From NCBI RefSeq assembly GCF_963576675.1, contig NC_088917.1, positions 13,234,001 to 13,298,000 on the forward strand: a stretch of 64,000 nucleotides of DNA, given 5' to 3'. The notes beneath the pieces are model-generated. The model did no database searches, was not told the DNA's origin, and saw only the letters and a program-made list of their open reading frames with translations. The stretch comes from Euphorbia lathyris. Taxonomy: Eukaryota > Streptophyta > Magnoliopsida > Malpighiales > Euphorbiaceae. The translations under genes and the position numbers were made by a program. Below, in pieces: positions 34,201-45,414 of this stretch (its first letter is position 1; each line of letters opens with the position of its first letter).

Positions 34201-37200
34201 TAATGTAAAGTTCAAAGACTATTATATCACGAAATGAAGTTTAGGGGCCATAAATGTTAGTAGCACTTTAGTTAGGGGCTATGAATGTAATTTATCCTCT
34301 AAACATTGACAGTATCTAATCTGAATTTATTAGGGTAAAATACATTCATGGTCCTTGAACTTTAGTGCTATTAATGTTATAACTCTAAACTTTATTTCGC
34401 GTTGTAAAAATCCTTTAACTTTACATTATAGTAACAATTAGATCCAAATCAAAGAAAATTCGTTAAAAAAAATTAACCAAATGATGACCAAGACAAGTGT
34501 GACTGCATCATTGACTCTTTTTTTCTATCCATGTCATCATTTCCTTAATTTTTTTAATGGATTTTCTTTAGTCTGGACTCTAAAATGTTATAAAATGTAA
34601 AGTTAAATGACTTCTATCTCACGAAATAAAGTTTAGAGCCATAATGTTAGTAGCGCTATAATTCAGAAGCCATGGGTGTATTTCACCCGTTTTCATTAGG
34701 AAAAGTGTCTCACTTGGCCCCGGTATTTAGTATCTCTTTGAACCTCCAAATCCTTGAGTAGCTTCAGCCATACATCCTTCACTTTTCCAGGTTCAAGATC
34801 ACTTAGTGCTATTTGAGCACAACCGATTAGTTCAGCAGCCTGAACTCCTTCGTCGTCAAAAACTCTAATAGTTAAGTGTTGAGTCGTTGGGTCTTCAACT
34901 ACGAACTCAAAGTGTTCATTCCATATAGGATTCAATTGGTTGTCCTGAACATATGTTCAAAAACAGATAGATTTATAACTGATTTATCAGAAAAATCTGA
35001 ACCATATGCATAAGAAAAGAGCAAAGTTTTGAACTTTTTCTTACAATTGTTTTGCTGGTCTTTGTTCTTTCTCGTGTTGGACGAACAAATAAGACTGCAT
35101 AAGGATCTGATTTCCCAATCAAGTCTTTATTGCTTAGTTCCTTCCCTTGTACTAGTTTCACATCTAATGTTCCCACAGGCTTCACCTCCAGATAACTAAG
35201 AAAACAAACATATGTTGAAGAAATAAAGAGGAGTTCATATGGTTTTAGGGTTGAAAGATGCTAGTCCTTTGATTTTAAAGCATTATACCATTTCAGAAAC
35301 CGACTCCAAAACTTGTGTGAAACGTTTCGGGTCACATTTCCACAATTTAAGAAAATTGAAAACTCATTTCTTAGAATTTGGGAACTCGTTTCCTGGATAG
35401 AAGCAGAACAATGCTAATCCCTTGCTCATTAAATCCCTAATATTTTCTAGATCATCTTCTACAACCTTTCAAAATAAATAAAAAATATAAATAAAAAACT
35501 CTTCCTCTTTCCCTCTATTATGTGACTTTTATGTAATTTTTTTTAATGTATATATAAAAATTAAGGCTTAATACATCAAGGGCTCCATGTACTTGCCAAA
35601 TAACCCAATTGACTCCTTGAACTTTAGAGATGTCTCCTTAGCTCCTAAACTTGTTTAAAGTGATTTATTGGCCTCTTGAACTTACTTTAAGTTATCTATT
35701 GGTCCGTGAACTTGCTCAAATTAGGGGGTTAATCATGTCACTTGAAGCGAGTTCAGGGAAAATAAGACATCTCCAAAGTTCAGGGGTCCAAGTGGATTAC
35801 TTGGCTAAGTGCAAGGTACCCTTATATATTAAACCAAAAATTAAACATACGTACATCCTTATACTTTTAAAACTTAGAGATACACCCTTGTACTTTTATT
35901 GTTTAAACATTTATGTCTCCTATATTTTTTTACAAATATCATTTTCCAGTGTCCGTTTCCATTTCAGTTTTCGTATCCGTTTCCATTTCCGTGTAATAGA
36001 GGATGATACTGGTGAAATTAGCATACCTGTAGTCCCCTGGCAGTATAGCTGCAATTTTCCGAACTGGCCATGTAATAGAATCTTCGATAGCATCCCGAAT
36101 CATTTCCTGAACAAAATAAACAGAAAATTTCACTTATAACACCTCATTAGATCCCATGGAATTCCTGTTCAAGGATTCAAATTGTTAACATCATTTCCTG
36201 AATCAGGAAATGAAGATTTTGTTCTCAAACCTCAATAGCATCAGAAATCCCAGGGACTGCTGATAAATCTCCACCAATTACTTTAAGTGTAAAATTCAGC
36301 TTTTTCTGCAAGAGAAACATACAAAAAGAAAACGAAAAAAGTAAACAAGAAATGCAATGTTTATGTGTATTTTGATAGAGTGATATGCAGCTATGGATCT
36401 TTGCAGATTTACATACTGACCTTTTTTCTCAGAGAATAAGAAATAGCTCCAAAACCAGGAAACTCTTCAACTAGTGGTTTGAAGATCAACCTGAAGATCC
36501 CAATGAATGCAATATCTTTTACCTAGATCAAGTTTGAAACATGGGGAAAAATGGGGTAAATTGTATGACGATATTGAAGTTTAGGGTCTGTTTCATAAAT
36601 GTTACAGAACTTCATATTCTTTCGATAAAATCACTGAATTTCACACTTGCTTTCAATACAACCCAGCAGGCACGGCCCCGTAGGCTATCTGATTTGGCCC
36701 GATGTGGGGGAACTAGTGCGGATCAGGACAAAGAGCACGAGGGATCACCCTTCGTAGTAGCCGTCACTAGTATGTGCCTAGTTCCTCTCATCCCTAGTAA
36801 TTGTCCCCCTACTAATACGGGATGGAGTATCATCTATGTATCATTGTCTTTGATGTATTAATAAGATCATCTCAATAATATCCATTTCTGTGTCTCTTAT
36901 GTGTTGCTTGCTACTATACATTGATGTGACGGCTTATCTACGTGATACTTGTTGGTGTGCTTGAACTATTTATCCTTGATATGTGGATGTATCTTAATCC
37001 CATGCATGTAATTATTGCAGATACGGCGATTTAACTCTTGGCTGACTTACTTCCGGAGGGACTAGTAAGCACCACGCAGTCCCAAAGAGTTAGTCTCGTG
37101 ACATCCATTCTGACCAATTTGTATATAAAAACTCACTGGAAAGTTAACATAGTACAAAAGACAGTTGACTATGTTTCAACTTAGTGTCACATCAGACAAT

Positions 37201-39671
37201 GATGTGCCTTTCTTTTTGTGGCTTAGGATGTGCCACGGAGTTGCCAATTGTTAACATTCCAGTGATTTTTTGTACACAAATTTTCAGGATTGACTTTATT
37301 GAGATCAGATTTGAAGTTCAGTGATTTTATCGAAAGAAAATGAAGTCGGGTATAATTTGTGAAATAGAATGTACATGAACATAGAGTCTTGTAAGTGGAA
37401 AGAATCATTCTATCTTGAGATAAAAGCAATTAATGATAAATCTTCTCCAAGAATCATTGATGTAAAGTAGAACACAAGCAAACAGTCTTCAGCAGCAAGC
37501 AAAGAGATAAAAAAGTTTACCTGTATGGGAAGTGACAAACCAACTCTTGTCTTGATATCAAGTACAACGTTTGGGTTCCCATCCCATTGCATCTCCAACT
37601 CCATAGTAACACCTCCAGCTCCACTTTCCTTCTCAAGAATGGTAATTCCTATTCAAAAAGTTTTGAAAATCCCATTTTGGTGGATTTAAATTTAATTCAG
37701 TCCAATTAATTCACTTGCTTAATTTCCATATTTGGAAGAGACAAAATTGAAAAGCTTAATACATAATTACACTTAAGGTTTTGATGTTTGGTACTCTGTA
37801 CTTATACTTTGGACTTATGTGTGTGATAGGTCCAATTATATAGACAAGATTCCACATGCAAAAATTTACAAGTTTAGGTATGTAATTACGCATTTAAATC
37901 AAATTAAACGAAGTCTAACTCACTCCAAAAAATGCCGTAGAAAAAGTAGGATTGTCGTATATATATATATATATATATATATAAAAGCTTTCCAATTAAG
38001 AAATATGGGATTAGGAAAATAAAAGGTTAAAGAATTAATTGAACTTTTGCAGGACTAACCTGTGAACTGTGGAGCAACTGTACCAAGAGTCAATTTTGAG
38101 AACTTGAGAGATGATATTACAGCTGGTCTATATTGTTCAAGAACTGGCTCAACATTGTTTCTTATCAATTCTGATGCTGCCTAATCAAAAAAATCCTTCA
38201 TCATTTCAAAGCAATTGAAAGAATAAAATGAGAAGTAGAATAAATAAGTTTAGTCTATCAAGACCAAAACAAGATCATTTTAGCCTGAGCTGAGAAAAAA
38301 ATAGAGATGTCCAACTCATAACTCCTACTTCATTTGTTGGGGTACAAATTGCACACTGAACGGATGAAATTGCAGGGTTGAACTTCCCCTTCTGTGAAGT
38401 GTTTTCCGGTGGGTGGAGGTGCAATGACACCCTTGTGACCTCCCTGCCCCCGTCTATGACTAGGGGTCTCCAATATCATTTTAAATTTAAACCTATTTCG
38501 TTCTAAAAAAACAACTTAAAAGGAGCATTCATCCCTCAATAAATGACTTTTTATCTTTAGGGAAATTTATGTGGAAATAACGGATTTAGTCTCTACGTAT
38601 AAAACAATACAATTTAAAGTCTAATATTTACTAGACAGTGCAATCTCAAGCCTCGTTAATGGAAGATGGTTTTTTCATATGCAATTTCATGCTTTATCAC
38701 CATTCACCCTCCGGCGTTGTACCCGTCTTTTGTTAACGAAGTTTGAAATCGTACCACCAAATAAAAGTTATGGACTAAATCTATACCTTACGTTTATAGC
38801 TAATAAATGTTGAATACTCAAAAGAGAAATTACCTCATCAACGTAAGGCCAAAGCTTCTCAAGGTGGGAATTAAGCCAATGTAACTGCAGAATCACACAA
38901 AAATAAACTAATGTTAGATCCTGAACTGAGTCCAAATGTGATAAACTTGTTACTGTGAAATTTGTGTACTAGAATCTATGTTGCATGGACACTCCACTTT
39001 AATAACTTTTATGAGTTTCGTGTCTGTCTCCATGTCCATTTAGTGTCTGTTTCTGTATCCGTGCAACACACACTAGAATTCAAACTCAACCTTCTGCCAC
39101 TCTGAGAAAACAACCCAAGATGGATAAAATTCTGGAGGCAAAAGTTTTCTTGAATCTTGCACTGTCATCCTCGCAAATGCAGCCACTGTTTTAGCCTAAT
39201 AAGAATTTCAAAATAATTAACAGAACTTCATTGATTAGAAAGAAAATATTGCAGAAAACAGAGCACATTCTTCTGATAATTAATCCATTACTCGACATCC
39301 AGTGGTACTATGGAAGCTATGTACATAGTTTTGATTTTTTCCCGTACAAAAGCATCCTAAAATTATCAATTGAGCTTCCACAGAGAACCTCAAACACCCC
39401 TAAATCATGAATCCGTCACTGTCAGGCACCATTTAGTTGAATCCTCTCAGCATTGAAGTTATGCCTATATTATCTCGAAATCTAAATCTCTAGAGGCTCT
39501 TAAAAGCTCAAACAGACCTTAATTGGAGAAAACAGAGCATATATGAATATAGAGAGTGATGTGTACCAATCTAGAGCGGCGCATTGATCGGATATTCTGG
39601 TACCGAGCGTATGTTACAATTAATCCAATTCCGAAGAACATTCCGAGGACGATTCCGGCGAAGAACGACAT
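31260..39671 (-). CDS. SYT5: Synaptotagmin-5-type protein (SMP and two C2 domains), thirteen exons
   Basis: Exons (minus): 39671-39567, 39195-39091, 38884-38834, 38180-38060, 37648-37521, 36522-36421, 36305-36231, 36106-36027, 35195-35045, 34944-34714, 33335-33057, 32438-32325, 31406-31260; 1689 bases, 562 residues, all joints GT-AG and in frame. Residues 1-22 are a membrane anchor (FFAGIVLGMFFGIGLIV), about 65-250 an SMP lipid-transfer domain, about 263-370 C2A, about 435-545 C2B. C2B keeps Asp453, Asp459, Asp508, Asp510 and Asp515, the calcium-binding loop positions; C2A has SDPY and DDEG but fewer acidic ligands. Such proteins tether the ER to the plasma membrane and move lipids. An in-frame ATG 26 codons upstream (39749) exists, but MSFFAG matches the family start. 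Paralogue assignment (SYT5 versus SYT4) is from memory of the family. Confidence 0.92.
31520..32280. repeat. Foldback element in synaptotagmin intron 12, with a nested element
   Basis: Outer arms: ATTTTGGTGGATTGAGCC (near 31549) against GGGGCTCAATCCACCAAAAT (near 32227). Inside, at about 31673-31955, a second element has its own inverted ends: GGCCCGTTTGTTTGCCGGAA and TTTTCCAGCAAACATACGGA, a hAT- or Mutator-like MITE. No coding capacity. Confidence 0.7.
32508..32830. repeat. Foldback element (family 1, copy C) in synaptotagmin intron 11
   Basis: Left arm GGCTAAATACATCCAGGGC with repeated CCCTGAACTTAG blocks; right arm AAGCAAGTTCAGGGGGCTAG ending CATGATGTATTCAACC. Confidence 0.75.
33380..34690. 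repeat. Three foldback copies in tandem in synaptotagmin intron 10
   Basis: Copies at about 33380-33895, 33915-34300 and 34330-34690 each begin GGGTAAAATACAT and end in a reverse-complement tail (TACGGATGTAATTTTTCCTC, TATGAATGTAATTTATCCTC, CATGGGTGTATTTCACCC), with TTTATTTCGTGATG and ATCACGAAATGAAG inside as arm partners. The first copy carries an extra ~150-base GC-richer block (33417-33570: GGGAGGTGCCGGGACC, GCCCCTCCGCCTGG), probably a later insertion. Confidence 0.7.
35564..35838. repeat. Foldback element (family 1, copy D) in synaptotagmin intron 8
   Basis: Left GGCTTAATACATCAAGGGCT with TTGAACTTTAGAGATGTCTC; right AGACATCTCCAAAGTTCAGG and a TATATTAAACC end. Confidence 0.75.
36545..37385. 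repeat. Foldback element (family 2) in synaptotagmin intron 5, with an insertion
   Basis: Arms as in the phosphatase introns 3 and 4: TCATAAATGTTACAGAACTT and TGTATATAAAAACTCACTGG on the left, TTGTACACAAATTTTCAGG and AGTTCAGTGATTTTATCG on the right. The left arm is interrupted at about 36645-37107 by a GC-richer block (GGCACGGCCCCGTAGGC, then ACTTCCGGAGGGACTAGTAA) absent from the other copies. Confidence 0.65.
36645..37107. mobile_element. Unclassified insertion within the family 2 foldback
   Basis: Compared with the two other family 2 copies, this ~460-base block splits the left arm. It has a possible polyadenylation region (TTAATAAGATCATCTCAATAAT) and a GC-rich head, which would suit a solo LTR or TRIM, but I find neither TG/CA ends nor a TSD. 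Confidence 0.35.
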
Positions 39672-40042
39672 TTTGCTTTTCCTTGATTTACTGTAAATGA
39701 AGGAGGAGTCTCTGTTTTTCGTTCTCGGAACAGGGGATTTTTCTCTCAAGGTTGAAGGAGAAGAGAGATTGTTGTTATTGTCGTTCTTGGCCGAGTCATT
39801 TGGATTGGATTAACCTGATGATTAATTAAAAACAAAATTGGTGTTTATCAAATGTCTAATAATCTGTTTGGTTTTACATCTGAAAAAAAAGAAGAAAAGA
39901 AAAGTGGATTTTGTTCTGTTCTTGATCTCTCTCTGACTCTCTTTCTCGCACTTTGTTTTTTTTTTCTTTTTTGCAATTGGATCCTCCAACTTTTGTTTTT
40001 GGGCATTTTTTTCCTTGAAGATTACACAATTTTTCTCTTGAG
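39672..40042. promoter_or_regulatory. Upstream region of the synaptotagmin gene
   Basis: Contains the 5' UTR and proximal promoter of the minus-strand gene. The DNA is rich in A/T and in GAGAGA/TCTCTC motifs (39751-39765 and 39927-39950), common around plant transcription starts. No single TATA box is convincing. Confidence 0.4.
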
Positions 40043-40048
40043 AACCAC

Positions 40049-40239
40049 AGCCTTGGCGCAACGGTAAAACGTTGTTGCCGTGTGACTTGAGGTCACGGGT
40101 TCGAGTCTTAGGAGCGGCCTCTTGCCAATTAAATTGGCAAGGGAAGGCTTGCCCCCAATACACCCTTGTGGTGGGACCCCTCCCCGGACCCTCGCTCAGC
40201 GGGGACGCGTAATGCGACCGGGCTGCCCTTTTTTTTTTT
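40049..40239 (+). mobile_element. Au-type SINE
   Basis: Box A (CCTTGGCGCAACGGTAAAAC) and box B (GGTCACGGGTTCGAGTC) of a tRNA-derived promoter, the Au-specific body (GCCTCTTGCC, GGGAAGGCTTGC, CCCTTGTGGTGGGACCC, CCCCGGACCCTCG) and the end GGGCTGCCC plus a T-run, instead of the A-tail of other SINEs. A short AACCAC duplication flanks it (40043-40048, 40240-40245). It lies about 380 bases upstream of the synaptotagmin start. Confidence 0.93.
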
Positions 40240-40339
40240 AACCACTCGCGTTTGGTTAAAATGCATGAACGGCCACTGAAGTTTTATACAAAGTGGGTGA
40301 AGTTGATTTTCTTTCGATAAAATTAGTTAATTTTACATT

Positions 40340-40712
40340 GGCTCAAAGCCCGTGAACTTGTCCAAAAAGATTAATTGACCACTGAATTTACATAATATCT
40401 CGTTAGCTCCATCAACTTGCTTAAAATAACTTATTAGCCACCTGAATTTGCTTAAAATAACCTATTAGTCCATTGAACTTGTTTAAAGTGGTCTAAATTA
40501 CAATTTGTTTAACTCCGTAAAAAATTCAAAACTTTAAAAGTAAAGGCTTAATTCGTGATTTTAAGTCTTATAGCATTTTTAAAGATTTAGGGATTTAATC
40601 ATGACAATTTAACTAAGTTTAGAGGGTTAATAAGACACCATGTAAGTTTAGGGGGCCAATCAAACTTTTTAGACAAGTTCAAGGTATAACTCATGTATTA
40701 AGCCTTTAACAT
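40340..40712. repeat. Foldback element (family 1, copy E)
   Basis: Left GGCTCAAAGCCCGTGAACTT and several CCxxTGAACTTG blocks; right TTTAGGGGGCCAATCAAAC, AGACAAGTTCAAGG and ATGTATTAAGCC. No coding capacity. Confidence 0.65.
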
Positions 40713-40829
40713 TTGATTTCAGCAAAATTTATGCATTAGAACTCAGAAAAATATTATTAATTCCATTTCAAAATAATTGTAACCTTTTAAATTTTTTTCT
40801 TATTTCATGTTGGTTCTGTTACAAATAAC

Positions 40830-41111
40830 TGTTAGGTTTTTTTCTTATTTTATGATTCGGAATATCACTTAGGCCCAGGAAGCTCAACAATGTCCGACCA
40901 GCGAACGGGCCAGGACAACAGGAGGCCCACAGGCCCAGGTCAGTCCGCTATAAATATGCCAGTAAAGGGAGAAGAAAAGATCGGGTAACTAACTGTCTTG
41001 AACCACTAACTGTCTTGATCTTCGGAGTGTCCGTAGGGACCGATCCCCGCGCAGAGCCGATCCCCGAAGAAGCCAGACCAGCCCGACGAAGATCCAGATC
41101 ACTGTTCCACA
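40830..41111 (+). repeat. 5' LTR of the Tat-type element (short or truncated)
   Basis: Starts TGTTAGG (also the start of the LTR at 15707), has CCGCTATAAATATGCC (TATA box, about 40947-40962) and a U5-like CTTCGGAGTGTCC, and ends near TTCCACA. A primer-site-like TTGGTGCGGTGAGCGTGG follows at about 41123. Start and end are approximate. Confidence 0.5.
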
Positions 41112-41171
41112 TTCCCAGATTATTTGGTGCGGTGAGCGTGGAATACAAGTGACCTCGGAGCTTCAAGCGAA

Positions 41172-42640
41172 ATGCAGACCCCGATTGACCCTGTCCCGAC
41201 GATAGTACCGGAAATAGGAGCAACTAGCTCCATGACGAACGTCGAGCGTTCCACTCCGAACATTCCAATTTCCCCCAGAAACATGGGGCCACTGATGGAG
41301 GAGGTGAGCCCAGAAGAAGAAGAAACTTACAATACTACACAACTCCTTAGTGCAATCCAAGGTTTTCAAACAACCCGGGCTATCCATACGTCGGCTCAGA
41401 TGAAGATCATAGATCAACAAAGGAGCCTGCAGGAGGAGAACGCCAAAATCTGGCAATACCTTAAAGAAGCAGCAGAAATACAAAGAGAAGGGGGATTGCC
41501 AGGAGAGCCCGCGGGACCCGGGGTCCTCACAGGAAGAGGGGCCGGGGCCGCCCAGGCCGGTGAGGGCGGTGCACGACGCGAGGAGGCAGCAGCCGCGAAT
41601 AGCGAAGACTTGTTGGAACTGAAGATCCAGCATTTTCTTGATAAGAGGGCCCTCGGGGGCGTCATGGGAGGAAGCATCACCTCCAGCAAAACACCACTAG
41701 TACAAAGGATCATCGAGATGAGGTTCCCGCGAGACTGGAAAGCTCCTCGACTATCCCAGTATTCAGGAACCGAGAACCCGAACGACCATGTGGCATCATT
41801 CATGAGCACTATCAACTTATACTCGAAAGACGAGGATATCATGTGCAAGGTTTTTCCAACCACACTCTCGTCTAGTGCGCAAGAGTGGTATCGATGACTT
41901 GCTCCAGAGTCAATCGACTCATTTGATCTCCTGAAGGACCTTTTCCTCTCCCGTTTTGCCGCAGCAGCAAAAGTAAGGAAGATCAGCTTGGACCTCAATG
42001 GGCTCAAGCAGCGAGCAACTGAACCGTTGCGCAACTTTCTCTCTAGGTTTCACCATATGGCCTCGCAGGTTAAAGGCCTCAACCTAGAGGTGGCTCATGA
42101 CTGGCAAAAGGGACCTCATGCGAGCCTCTAAAGCAGAAATGTTTCCGAAAGATGCCGAGATCTTTCGAGGAGCTCATGACCATGGCGCAAACCTTCGTCA
42201 GATACGACGACTGTGACCGGCCCGCAGGATACGAGGAGTCAGACAGGGACAAAGCCAGAGGAGACACGCACAAGCAGGAAAAAGGCAGACCGATCGTAGA
42301 AGCACGTGAGGAGGGCCGAGCCCGCAATGAGGCCCCAATGCCTTTTCCGGCTCGGACCGAGCGAACAAACCTAGAGCATAGGGGAGATCGATTTCGCGGG
42401 AAGGAAGTGCATTACGCTGCTCAGAGCCAGCCTCGCCGATTCACACAACAAATCCCATCCGCCGACAAGAGCAAGACCCGTGCCGAGAAAGAATACTGCA
42501 AATATCACAAATCCTCCGGACATTCCATGGAAAACTGCTATCAGCTGCAGAAGGAAATTAAGCGAATCACGGAGCAGGGCACGCCACCAAAGGCGATCAG
42601 GCAGAGGGAGCAGAGCCCGAAGCAGCGGGAAGCAGGCTGA
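41172..42640 (+). pseudogene. Tat-type gag, broken
   Basis: The first open part (41172-41897) has an acidic N-terminal region, a central Gly/Ala-rich linker and the retrotransposon-gag core (MRFPRDWKAPRLSQYSGTEN, LSSSAQEWYR). An in-frame TGA (41895-41897) interrupts it; homologous sequence continues to about 42080 (SFDLLKDLFLSRFAAA). A frameshift near 42090-42150 leads into 42152-42640, which carries the zinc knuckle CKYHKSSGHSMENC (about 42500-42541, CX2HX4HX4C), the Tat form of the motif. Gag would package the element RNA. The insertion at 42699 follows directly. Confidence 0.85.
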
Positions 42641-42698
42641 GCAGATGAGCCAAAACGGTCGAGGTACCACGGGGAGATACACGTCATAAGGGAGGGGG

Positions 42699-44323
42699 TG
42701 ATGCGCCCTCACCTAGTCTGAGATGAAGACTCACTAAGGGATAAGTGTACCCCGTCGTTATCAAGTAATAAATTTCTGGTTAAGTCCAGGTTATCGTCCA
42801 CAGGATTTATTTCTGCAAGTATCGAGCTACTCGGTTTCAGGTGTTATCTAGGCTTAGGGGGTTTTGAGTTTGTTTGTTTAAGTTAATCTACTCCTAGGTT
42901 GAATTATACTAATCCTAGCTAAGTTAACTGATTCTAACTAAATTATTCTATGCCTAATTAAGTTACTCTACCCCTAATTAAGTTAAACTACTCCTAATTG
43001 ATCTTTCACTAATGCAATTATCCGAAGGAACATGGTATGAACGATAATAATGAAGATAGATTATTAGGTCTATTGAATAAAAACCTAATCTGAGTCACTT
43101 GTATTCAAGGCGATTAACCCTACTTACCCTCCTGAAGTTCCTAGCGCGTGATTCCCTAAGGCCGAAACTAGGTCTAAGGCTCAGTAAATTGGCGCTTAAT
43201 CAACTAAGAGGTCGTCAATCTCCTAGGCTCTGACTAGGTCAGATTCAGCTCGCAATATGTGCCTACTAGATTTTGGGGCTTTTGAATGAGTTAAACCAAT
43301 TGAATAAAGCGTAAGACAGAGATTAGACAAATAATCATAGAACAAAACAAGAGCTAAATTATTATTAAAGGCGAAGATAAATGTCACAAGATACAATAAG
43401 CTAAGTTCGGCAACTGTATCAAAGAGTACAAACAAGGAAAGATAAAAGGAGATACAAAAATCCCTTTCAGGGAACTTGTTTACTCTGCAGCCGGCGACCT
43501 AATCTTAAGGACGAACCTTGATAATTCCTCGAGAACAGCTTTGAAGGAGCTTCAATGGAGGTCGAAGAAGATGAAGGAGATGGAGAGGAATTACAAGGGG
43601 AAAGCTAAAATAATTTACAAAAAATGAAAGATACTAATTTACATTGGAAAAACTCTATTTATAGGCGTGGCTCGGCCCTCTTTTTGACCTATTTTCGTGT
43701 CCTTATGCAGGTAGGAAGTCGTGGGGTCCGTCGTGGCATCGTGGGGGTGGAATTGGTCTTTTTGACCAATTCCCGCAGGTCTGCTCGCCGAGCAGGGCGA
43801 GCTGCTCGGCGAGCAGCGCCCTGCTCGGCGAGCAGGCCTCTGGCGGCCTGCTCGCCCGAGCAGGCCTCTGGCGGCCTGCTCGGCGAGCAGGCATGGCCTA
43901 CGGAGGCCCGCTCGTCGAGCATTCTTGCCTGATATGCCCCCGCGTGCTTGCCGACTGCCGTCGATGCCTTTTTCGTCCGAACTTATACCTGCGCATATAC
44001 AGAAACTCCAGATAAGATTAGTCCAGAGGCTAAACTGACCCGCCAATCGCTTATTTTGAGCAAACGCTTCGTTTGGTGCGACTTTTGACGGACCAATTAG
44101 CTTCAAAAGATAACAGAATTATACTATGCATGCTATTTTGGCCGTAATTGCCTAAATTGGTCATAAAATGAGCCTAAACAACGAAAAATAAATAAAACGT
44201 TTCCAATTCCTAACTAACTCACACAAAAGCATTTAAATGCGAGAATTGCTCGCTTATTAACTAAATAACGCTAAAACCTGTCCTAAAACCGTACCCAAAG
44301 ATAGGGGTTTTTGACCCCTATCA
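42699..44323 (-). repeat. 3' LTR of the minus-strand derivative
   Basis: Complete LTR of 1625 bases with TG and CA ends. TATAAATAG on the minus strand at 43663-43655. Contains a six-unit palindrome array (43781-43921). Confidence 0.82.
43781..43921. repeat. GC-rich palindrome array, six units
   Basis: Six copies of CTGCTCGGCGAGCAG or close variants (CTGCTCGCCGAGCAG, CTGCTCGCCCGAGCAG), spaced by short linkers such as GCCTCTGGCGGC. Each unit can form a perfect hairpin. The array is upstream of the LTR TATA box in minus-strand reading. Confidence 0.9.
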
Positions 44324-45414
44324 AACCTCCTCGCACTTAAAACTTTACTTGTCCCCAAGTAAACTAAAAACTAAACCCGCAATCACAAGCAAACTAGAAA
44401 ACTTCCCGGTTTGACTAGGTACTTGACACAATTTCGAGCATCTGTAATTACATGCATTCGGAAATACAAAGTAGAGACACGATATCCAAAAGCCGCATTT
44501 CAATTATCATAGGTCATATGTTTTAAGAAAGACACATGTTCAATTAAACGAGCTTGAGGGGATCGCTAAGTAAGACACCTCACCATAGGTAATTCACTCA
44601 TTTCACACAATTTTGGTGGCTAAAGTGTTTACTCTCGGCTTATGTTCTTGCTTAGGATTACGTTGATTTTGCACGTTCATCCGAGTTCCTCTACTATACT
44701 ATATGACTCCGATGATATCAAAAACAGCCTCGAATTGGAGTTGTAATGTGGTTAGAGGGTTAAAGATACAACAAGGGTTAATAGTTCTAGCGCTAGAAAA
44801 ACAAAGTTCAAGTGGCTTTAGCAAGTATGAAGTGACTAAGCTTTTTATTCATTCATTATTCTCTTTTTAGGACGTTTTCTTGAGACGTTTTGATTTTAAG
44901 AACTGGGGGATGAAGTTCTCCCCTTTTTGTTCGTCTCTTTTCTTTTCTTTTCTTTTTCTGTTTTTCTGTTTTTCTTTTTTTTTCTTTTTCCCCTTTTTTT
45001 TTCTTTTTGGGATAGTGATGCTCATTCACTTTTTAGCCTTTTGGCTTGCTACTATGATGCCATAAACAAAGATAAAGCGCTAGAACGACAAAGGCTCGAT
45101 GTGAGCTTTGCAAAAACTTAGGGTTAAGTAGCAAACCAAATGATGGTTTGCAAAAATTGGGTTAGAACGAAAGAAAAATCTATAAACTACAAAAATATAG
45201 GCTCAAAGGGGCTTCCTAGAGTGGATGAAAAAGAGAAAATAAGGTAAAGAAAAGGGTTAATTCTAATGAGGCTGATTCATCGTTTATCATCTCAAATCAT
45301 TGCATGTAGGTTCAACATAGTATTAGGTGCAAAATCTGTAATCTTTCCACAAGTCAAAGCATTCACACAAAAATGTCAAGAAAAAGAGCTTTTTGATGTT
45401 CGCTCTTAGGCTCT
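44324..45414 (-). other. Residual internal region of the derivative
   Basis: No coding domain. Next to the LTR at 44323 is the polypurine tract (minus strand). A T-rich run with TTTTCTTTTC units lies at 44930-45010; the ORFs there are low-complexity and not genes. Probably the former 3' untranslated region. Confidence 0.6.

Noticed and set aside
37955..37983. TA dinucleotide run in a synaptotagmin intron
   Set aside because: Simple repeat without further structure.
39669..39749. Upstream in-frame ATG (39749) as the synaptotagmin start
   Set aside because: The extra 26 residues are basic and Ser-rich and would precede the membrane anchor; the family normally starts right at the anchor (MxFF).
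43639..44106. Ala/Arg-rich ORFs on both strands (also at 46320-46751)
   Set aside because: They run through the GC palindrome array of the LTR; low-complexity translation only.
44880..45121. Phe/Ser-rich ORFs
   Set aside because: Translation of a TTTTC-rich low-complexity run in the internal region of the LTR derivative.
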